A stretch of DNA of 17,785 bases, from contig JAGWHA010000010.1 of NCBI GenBank assembly GCA_028867095.1, positions 1 to 17,785 on the forward strand, given 5' to 3'. The notes under the pieces are model-generated. The model made no database searches and was not told the origin of the DNA. It worked only from the letters and a program-made list of their open reading frames with translations. Position numbers and translations under genes: made by a program. Source of the stretch: Microcaldota archaeon (GTDB taxonomy: Archaea; Micrarchaeota; Micrarchaeia; Micrarchaeales; CABMGC01). Shown here one piece after another: positions 14,281 through 17,785 of the stretch. The number at the start of each line of letters is the position of its first letter. Position 1 is the stretch's first letter.

Positions 14281-14295
14281 GCTTAAATATAAAGC
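14281..14295 (-). promoter_or_regulatory. TATA box of the cdc48-rps6e-aIF2 gamma operon
   Basis: The minus strand reads GCTTTATATTTAAGC, centred about 34 bases before the ATG at 14254. The predicted leader is roughly 8-10 bases and carries a G-rich stretch (GGGGGTTAGGAT) ending at the start codon. The promoter fills the gap after the S2P gene, so cdc48 is transcribed separately from it. Confidence 0.6.
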
Positions 14296-14317
14296 TATTC
14301 CTCTATCGGCAGGGCCC

Positions 14318-15070
14318 TCAGAGTACCACTGCCCTGAGCACGAATGACACCACCAATGCGAAGATCAGCATGGTCACAAGGTAAGGCAGGAAGTAGAGCG
14401 GAAGGAGGTATGCGAATATCAGGAAGATCAGCCCCTCGGTCATCAAATAGACCCCCTTGTTCCACTTGAGGACCTTGCTTCCGTCCAGAGGGAAAATTGG
14501 GAGCATGTTGAAGAAGGCGAGAAGTATGCTTATGAACAGGACAAATGTCACGAGGTTTTGGAGGTAGTTCCCGGTCTGCATAGCCACTTGCCCGAGCACC
14601 GAGGATATGCTTCCAAGGAAGTTTGGAAATGCGAGTATACCTACAAGTAAAAAGATCCCAAATATTGCGAAATTGGTAAGGGGCCCGGCAAGCGAGATTA
14701 TTCCGTCCTCCCTAAGCGTCAGGCGGTTTGTGAAGATCACAGTTGCGCCGGGGATCCCTACAAGCAACCCGAAGAAGCTTGTCACTATCGTTATGAACAG
14801 CCCGTTTATCGAGGTCTTGAAGGCCGCGATTGCCCCGAATCTCTGCGCGACGAACTTGTGCATCAGTTCGTGGAGTACAAAGCTGAGCGATACAGCAATG
14901 AAGCAGATTGGCAAAAAGTAAAGAAGCGTGGCAGGAGACCTGAGCAGCGCGGATGTCCCTCCGCCAAAGACTATGGTGAAGCCCACCGTGAGCACCGCAT
15001 CCGCTAGCAGAAGGTCCTTTATCTCCTGCGAGTATACAGGGTGCTGCCTCAAAAAATCCGCCATACACAT
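14318..15070 (-). CDS. Site-2 protease family (M50) membrane metalloprotease
   Basis: This 250-residue polytopic membrane protein has the zinc protease motifs of the M50/S2P family: HELMH at 67-71, and NMLPIFPLDGSKV at 188-200, which supplies the Asp ligand. AGPLTN (128-133) matches the conserved region between them. Hydrophobic segments lie at about 25-43, 48-66, 88-112, 134-149, 172-190 and 207-248. Family members cut membrane-spanning substrates, often in signalling or protein quality control. No PDZ or CBS domain is seen, so this is the minimal core form. Start choice is between ATG at 15070 and at 15064. A TATA-like stretch centred near 15090 would put transcription start almost on 15064, so a leaderless start there is possible. 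The substrate is not evident from the neighbours. Confidence 0.92.
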   Translation of the reverse strand: MCMADFLRQHPVYSQEIKDLLLADAVLTVGFTIVFGGGTSALLRSPATLLYFLPICFIAVSLSFVLHELMHKFVAQRFGAIAAFKTSINGLFITIVTSFFGLLVGIPGATVIFTNRLTLREDGIISLAGPLTNFAIFGIFLLVGILAFPNFLGSISSVLGQVAMQTGNYLQNLVTFVLFISILLAFFNMLPIFPLDGSKVLKWNKGVYLMTEGLIFLIFAYLLPLYFLPYLVTMLIFALVVSFVLRAVVL

Positions 15071-15083
15071 TTCCTTTGCGCCA

Positions 15084-15096
15084 AATAATTATAAGA
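15084..15096 (-). promoter_or_regulatory. TATA box of the S2P gene
   Basis: The minus strand reads CTTATAATTATTT about 20-26 bases before the two candidate ATG codons. It implies a leaderless or almost leaderless mRNA. It is divergent from the tRNA promoter at 15118-15129. Confidence 0.45.
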
Positions 15097-15117
15097 GTTT
15101 CTGGGCACTGGGCGAAG

Positions 15118-15129
15118 CTTTATTAAAAT
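15118..15129 (+). promoter_or_regulatory. TATA box of tRNA-Gln
   Basis: CTTTATTAAAAT lies with its centre about 30 bases before the first base of the tRNA at 15154, so the precursor should begin within a few bases of the mature 5' end. Confidence 0.55.
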
Positions 15130-15153
15130 CTCTTGAGAAATCTATTTTGTTAT

Positions 15154-15245
15154 AGCTCCATCGTCTAGTGGTCGCTACGCAAGTAGCCACAAAAGGATAT
15201 CGCCCTCTGGAGGCGGTGACGCCAGTTCGAATCTGGCTGGAGCTA
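15154..15245 (+). tRNA. tRNA-Gln(CTG) with a D-loop intron
   Basis: The cloverleaf is complete once the D-loop insertion is removed. The acceptor stem pairs AGCTCCA (15154-15160) with TGGAGCT (15238-15244), discriminator A15245. The D stem pairs 15163-15166 with 15195-15198. The anticodon stem TCGCC/GGCGG encloses the loop CTCTGGA with anticodon CTG at 15207-15209. The T stem GCCAG/CTGGC encloses TTCGAAT. The first pair is A1-U72, which archaeal GatDE needs to recognise tRNA-Gln, and this supports the identity. The 28-base D-loop holds a 19-base intron; the spliced tRNA has 73 bases with D-loop AGTGGTCAA. CCA is not encoded. The gene lies alone between divergent S2P and the RCK operon. Confidence 0.93.
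15174..15192 (+). other. tRNA intron in D-loop (bulge-helix-bulge)
   Basis: A four-pair central helix, GTGG (15168-15171) with CCAC (15187-15190), is flanked by two three-base bulges, TCG (15172-15174) and AAA (15191-15193). An inner hairpin CTAC/GTAG with a GCAA loop lies inside, and the D stem forms the outer helix. This is the form cut by archaeal tRNA splicing endonuclease. Cutting after the second bulge base on each side removes 19 bases, between positions 20a and 20b of the tRNA. The exact cut could shift by one base. Confidence 0.85.
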
Positions 15246-15293
15246 TAATGTATTTTCGAGTGCCTAGCCGCGCCCATCGGTTCGGGAGAATGG

Positions 15294-15305
15294 GTTTAAA
15301 GATTA
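15294..15305 (+). promoter_or_regulatory. TATA box of the RCK operon
   Basis: GTTTAAAGATTA is centred about 40 bases before the ATG at 15339. The predicted short leader contains GGTGGATC (15330-15337), a ribosome-binding site close to the start codon. Confidence 0.5.
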
Positions 15306-15338
15306 TTACACATTATTGATATTGGAAAAGGTGGATCG

Positions 15339-15767
15339 ATGGCTCGCGAACAACTCAAGGACCACATAATCGTCTGCGGATACGGAATAGTGGGGGAGCG
15401 GGTCGTCGAGATACTCGAACAGAACAAGATAAAGTGCATAGTTATCGAGAAGGACGCAAAGAAGATGGAGGTCCTTGAGGAACGTGGTGTGGAGTTCCTT
15501 GTGGGGGACGCAACATCATCAAAGATACTCAAAGACGCAGGCGTCTCAAGCGCGCGGGCCATTGCGATCGTCATGGATGACGATGCGAAGAACCTCTTTA
15601 CAGTCATAACCGCAAAGAGCCTCAACCCCAAGATCGTGATAGCGACAAGGGCAAACAACGAGTTCCTAAAGAGCAAGCTTGAGGGAGCGGGCGCGAGTTT
15701 CATCGCGACCCCGAATGTCTCGGCGAGCAAGGAGCTCTTCGAGGAGATAATGAAGGACATTGGTTGA
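15339..15767 (+). CDS. Soluble TrkA-N (RCK) nucleotide-binding protein
   Basis: This 142-residue protein is a single RCK/TrkA-N domain. The Rossmann motif is GYGIVG at 14-19 after strand HIIVCGYG, with the acidic Glu37 at the end of the second strand that favours NAD(H). GDATS near 56-60 and the MDDDAKNLFTVITAKSLNP helix region are typical. There is no membrane segment and no C-terminal TrkA-C domain. Such subunits gate potassium channels or Trk/Ktr transporters by binding nucleotide. It is followed after four bases by two further RCK proteins that carry membrane segments, so it probably joins their cytoplasmic ring. Ribosome-binding site GGTGGATC precedes the ATG. Confidence 0.9.
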   Translation: MAREQLKDHIIVCGYGIVGERVVEILEQNKIKCIVIEKDAKKMEVLEERGVEFLVGDATSSKILKDAGVSSARAIAIVMDDDAKNLFTVITAKSLNPKIVIATRANNEFLKSKLEGAGASFIATPNVSASKELFEEIMKDIG

Positions 15768-15771
15768 GAGG

Positions 15772-16542
15772 ATGCCCAACGCGCCGCAGGATGAAACGGG
15801 AAATGTTCTTGTCTCAGCGATGCTCATCGGCGCGGTGGTCATGGCGATTTCTGTAACCGTCCTCTGGAGCGTGACCCACGATATATACCTTGACGCCTAC
15901 TACACGATAGAGACATTCTTTGCAGCTCCAGACACGGCAGCATCGTTTGACCTTGCCGAACTCGCATTCGGATCTGACCCGGGCAAATTCTCGGCGATTG
16001 TCGGGGTGGTGGTGCTGGACAACCTGAGCAACATGCTTGTGATAAGCTTTGTGATTGCAGCGGTGCTTAACATCATAAGGTACGCGGACTTCGAGGAGAT
16101 AATAAACAGGTTCAGGGGCTCCAGGATGAAGGGGCACGTGATTGTCTGCGGATATAACGAGGTCGCTGCAGGCCTGATCACAAAGCTTGTCAAGAAGGGG
16201 ATAAAGGTGGCGGTGATAGACCATGACAAGGCGACCGAGGAGAAGCTCAACAGAGAGGGAATTGTTGCGATTACCGGAAAGTGCACCGAGAGCGAGATAC
16301 TTAGGCAGGTGTCGATAGAAAGCGCGAGGGAGATAGTGTTCACCGCGAGCAGCGACATAGACAACCTTGTCGGGGCGATAACCGCAAAGAAGCTAAACGA
16401 GAAAATAAAGATAATGTGCAGGGTCTCAAACGACGAGATACGAAGCAAGATGTACAGGGTGGGAGTAGACATGTGCGTGCTTCCGGAATATCTCTCGGGG
16501 ATAGAGATAGGCGAGAAGCTGCTCAAGCTTTCGGTGGGATAG
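15772..16542 (+). CDS. Two-membrane-segment RCK protein, channel-like without TVGYG
   Basis: This 256-residue protein has two hydrophobic segments, about 12-33 and 73-101, followed by an RCK/TrkA-N domain from about 119. The Rossmann strand HVIVCGYNEVA has GYNEVA at 127-132, so the GxGxxG pattern is only partly kept; Asp150 ends the second strand. The layout is that of MthK-like potassium channels. However, the segment between the membrane helices (42-72) has no TVGYG or GYGD filter; it reads through FFAAPDTAASFDLAELAFG. It may be a channel of different selectivity, a non-conducting regulatory subunit, or a sensor. The ATG at 15772 is preferred over an in-frame TTG at 15760, which overlaps the end of the upstream gene. 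Same operon as 15339. Confidence 0.82.
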   Translation: MPNAPQDETGNVLVSAMLIGAVVMAISVTVLWSVTHDIYLDAYYTIETFFAAPDTAASFDLAELAFGSDPGKFSAIVGVVVLDNLSNMLVISFVIAAVLNIIRYADFEEIINRFRGSRMKGHVIVCGYNEVAAGLITKLVKKGIKVAVIDHDKATEEKLNREGIVAITGKCTESEILRQVSIESAREIVFTASSDIDNLVGAITAKKLNEKIKIMCRVSNDEIRSKMYRVGVDMCVLPEYLSGIEIGEKLLKLSVG

Positions 16543-16543
16543 A

Positions 16544-17287
16544 ATGGTTGAATTTCGCGCTATACAAAAGTTCCTCGTTCTATTACTCTTGGTCATCTTT
16601 GCGTTCTCCATCGCTGCGGCGCTCGCCGCGGGACAGACCCCGTTCATATCGGTGTTCTGGAGCTTCATGAACATAATCGGCGCGGACTTCCCGCCAAACC
16701 AGGGACTAATTGACCCAACAAATCCGCTGCTGCTGATCGCCTCCGCCCTTGACATCCAGGGCAGGCTGATCATCACGATAGTACTCACCACGATTTTCTA
16801 CCAGCTGCTTGGGGGGATAAACCTACGCGAAAAGTTTGTGCAGGGCAAAATCTCTCGGCTATCAAGGCACGTTGTGATAGTGCCGATGGAGGGGATAGCG
16901 ATGGAGATGGCAAAGCTGCTAAAGGGGGCGGGCAGGGAATTTATCGTTATTGAACCGAACCTGCACGCAACGCGCAAACTGCTAAATGACGGGATGCTTG
17001 CGATAAACGCTGACGCAGCGCAGCAGGACGCCCTTGAGAGGGCCGGAATTAAGAGGGCATCGTATCTGACGCTGCTTGGAGAGGATGACATGATGAACAC
17101 GCTGATTGCGATCGAGGCAAAGAAGCTCAACCCGGCGATAAAGATAATAGCAAGGATAAAGAGGCAGGAGGACGTCGGCAGGATGACAAGGGCCGGGATC
17201 AACAGCCTCATACTTCCAGAGGTTGCGGTGGGCAATGAGATAGCGATGTTCATGGCAAAAGTGCCGAGTAAGATATTTAAAGGCTAA
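16544..17287 (+). CDS. Two-membrane-segment RCK-like protein with degenerate filter and nucleotide site
   Basis: This 247-residue protein is a paralogue of the preceding gene product. Membrane segments lie at about 10-30 and 71-89, with a cytoplasmic RCK-like domain from about 107. Between the helices, SVFWSFMNIIGADFPP (36-51) looks like a potassium-channel pore helix, but the TTVGYGD filter is replaced by IIGAD. In the Rossmann motif the glycines are mostly gone (VVIVPMEGIAM at 110-120), while Glu137 and the later helix/strand pattern remain. Nucleotide binding is thus doubtful. It may form a hetero-oligomer with the two upstream RCK proteins. The ATG at 16544 is one base after the upstream stop, with GGGAT three bases before it. 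The last codons overlap the promoter of the next gene. Confidence 0.82.
   Translation: MVEFRAIQKFLVLLLLVIFAFSIAAALAAGQTPFISVFWSFMNIIGADFPPNQGLIDPTNPLLLIASALDIQGRLIITIVLTTIFYQLLGGINLREKFVQGKISRLSRHVVIVPMEGIAMEMAKLLKGAGREFIVIEPNLHATRKLLNDGMLAINADAAQQDALERAGIKRASYLTLLGEDDMMNTLIAIEAKKLNPAIKIIARIKRQEDVGRMTRAGINSLILPEVAVGNEIAMFMAKVPSKIFKG
17271..17283 (+). promoter_or_regulatory. TATA box for the last, partial gene
   Basis: AGATATTTAAAGG lies inside the last codons of the upstream RCK gene, about 33 bases before the ATG at 17309. This suggests the last gene is transcribed separately from the RCK operon, with a very short leader. Confidence 0.5.
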
Positions 17288-17308
17288 AAGCATAGGGTAT
17301 GTGGTAAA

Positions 17309-17785
17309 ATGGCGGCGGAAGGGTTAACCACAACAGGCATCGACGCGCTGGTTGACTACCTAAACAAGAACGGGGAGACTGAGGAGAGCAAGCTGGCAGA
17401 AGAGCTCAAGGTGAGCGAGAAGGTTATTGAGGACTGGGCGAGCGTGCTTGAGAAGGCAAGCATCGTGAAGATAACCTACAAGATAGGCAAGATGTTCGTC
17501 TCGCCGCTCTCCGTGAGCAACGTGGACGTCGCATCTTACAAGAACACCCTAGATACGAAAAAGCAGTCAGTTGAGACGGAGCTCATGGCGCAGGTGAACG
17601 TGCTGCAGGAGTTCGACAGACGAATTTCAAACCTCAGCAAGATCGCCTCTTCCGCTGACGCCTCATTCAAGAAGAACTCGGGGCAGGTGAAGAAGGACCT
17701 TGACGAACTGGAGAGGATACAGCGAGAGGTTGAGAAGCACTATGGCAGCATAAAGATGGAGAAGGACAGGGTCGACAAGATAGCC
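17309..17785 (+). CDS. Winged-helix/coiled-coil protein, 3' end beyond window
   Basis: The first 159 residues of a longer protein are visible; the frame is open to the window edge. Residues about 5-70 look like a winged helix: GIDALVDYLNKNG, then ESKLAEELKVSEKVIEDWASVLEKASIV, then a wing with KITYKIGKMFVSP. From about 78 the sequence is a long charged coiled coil (heptads through QVNVLQEFDRRISNLSKIA and on to the edge). The ATG at 17309 has GTGGT at 17301-17305 three bases before it. No family is recognised with certainty. The domain order is the reverse of the protein at 3211, which has its coiled coil first. It may be a scaffold or a chromosome-associated factor. The missing C-terminus could change the reading. 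Confidence 0.75.
   Translation, partial: MAAEGLTTTGIDALVDYLNKNGETEESKLAEELKVSEKVIEDWASVLEKASIVKITYKIGKMFVSPLSVSNVDVASYKNTLDTKKQSVETELMAQVNVLQEFDRRISNLSKIASSADASFKKNSGQVKKDLDELERIQREVEKHYGSIKMEKDRVDKIA

Noticed and set aside
15270..15295. Inverted repeat CCCAT...ATGGG before the RCK operon
   Set aside because: The stem has only five pairs with a long loop and overlaps the TATA region; this is expected by chance.
15900..16526. 208-codon open frame on the minus strand
   Set aside because: It lies opposite the second RCK gene, which has clear domain motifs, and its product is low-complexity Ser/Ile-rich. No promoter or ribosome-binding site is seen.

Overview
The window is archaeal chromosome. 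The evidence is topoisomerase VI subunit B, aIF2 gamma, ribosomal protein S6e, a Cdc48/VAT-type AAA ATPase, a Pno1/Dim2-like KH protein, TATA-box promoters about 25-40 bases before genes, GTGAT ribosome-binding sites that match the archaeal 16S tail, and a tRNA with a bulge-helix-bulge intron in its D-loop. Frequent TTG starts, compact operons and a non-canonical tRNA intron fit a small-genome DPANN-type lineage, perhaps Micrarchaeota/ARMAN. That placement is an inference; no 16S gene is present. Genes are packed tightly and no gap exceeds 300 bases.

Layout. (1) 55-816: a visibly AT-rich gene for a protein with three internal repeats, unlike its GC-richer neighbours and perhaps acquired. (2) 877-6483, plus strand: a six-gene operon. 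It holds a VirB4/HerA-like ATPase, a stand-alone copy of that ATPase's C-terminal domain, a zinc-ribbon membrane protein, a coiled-coil/winged-helix protein, a 51-residue basic protein and a 791-residue membrane protein with a sequon-rich ectodomain. This looks like an uncharacterised membrane or cell-surface machine and is the best candidate for a new system. (3) 8615-6493, minus strand: a Pno1/Dim2-like KH gene followed by top6B, with no top6A beside it. (4) 8616-9375: a divergent regulatory region with two related dyad elements and a third hairpin, then a coiled-coil/winged-helix regulator gene and a strong hairpin terminator. (5) 9502-10473: a DHH phosphoesterase gene whose end overlaps the end of aIF2 gamma. 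(6) 14254-10463, minus strand: cdc48, rps6e and aIF2 gamma. (7) 15070-14318: a site-2 protease-type membrane metalloprotease. (8) 15154-15245: tRNA-Gln(CTG) with a D-loop intron. (9) 15339-17287: three consecutive RCK/TrkA-N genes, one soluble and two with two membrane segments but no canonical potassium selectivity filter. (10) 17309 to the edge: a partial winged-helix/coiled-coil gene.

The information-processing genes (top6B, KH, S6e, aIF2 gamma, Cdc48) are ordinary core archaeal genes. The interest lies in the surface/ATPase operon, the dyad-flanked promoter near 8750, the intron-bearing tRNA and the RCK cluster with altered pores.
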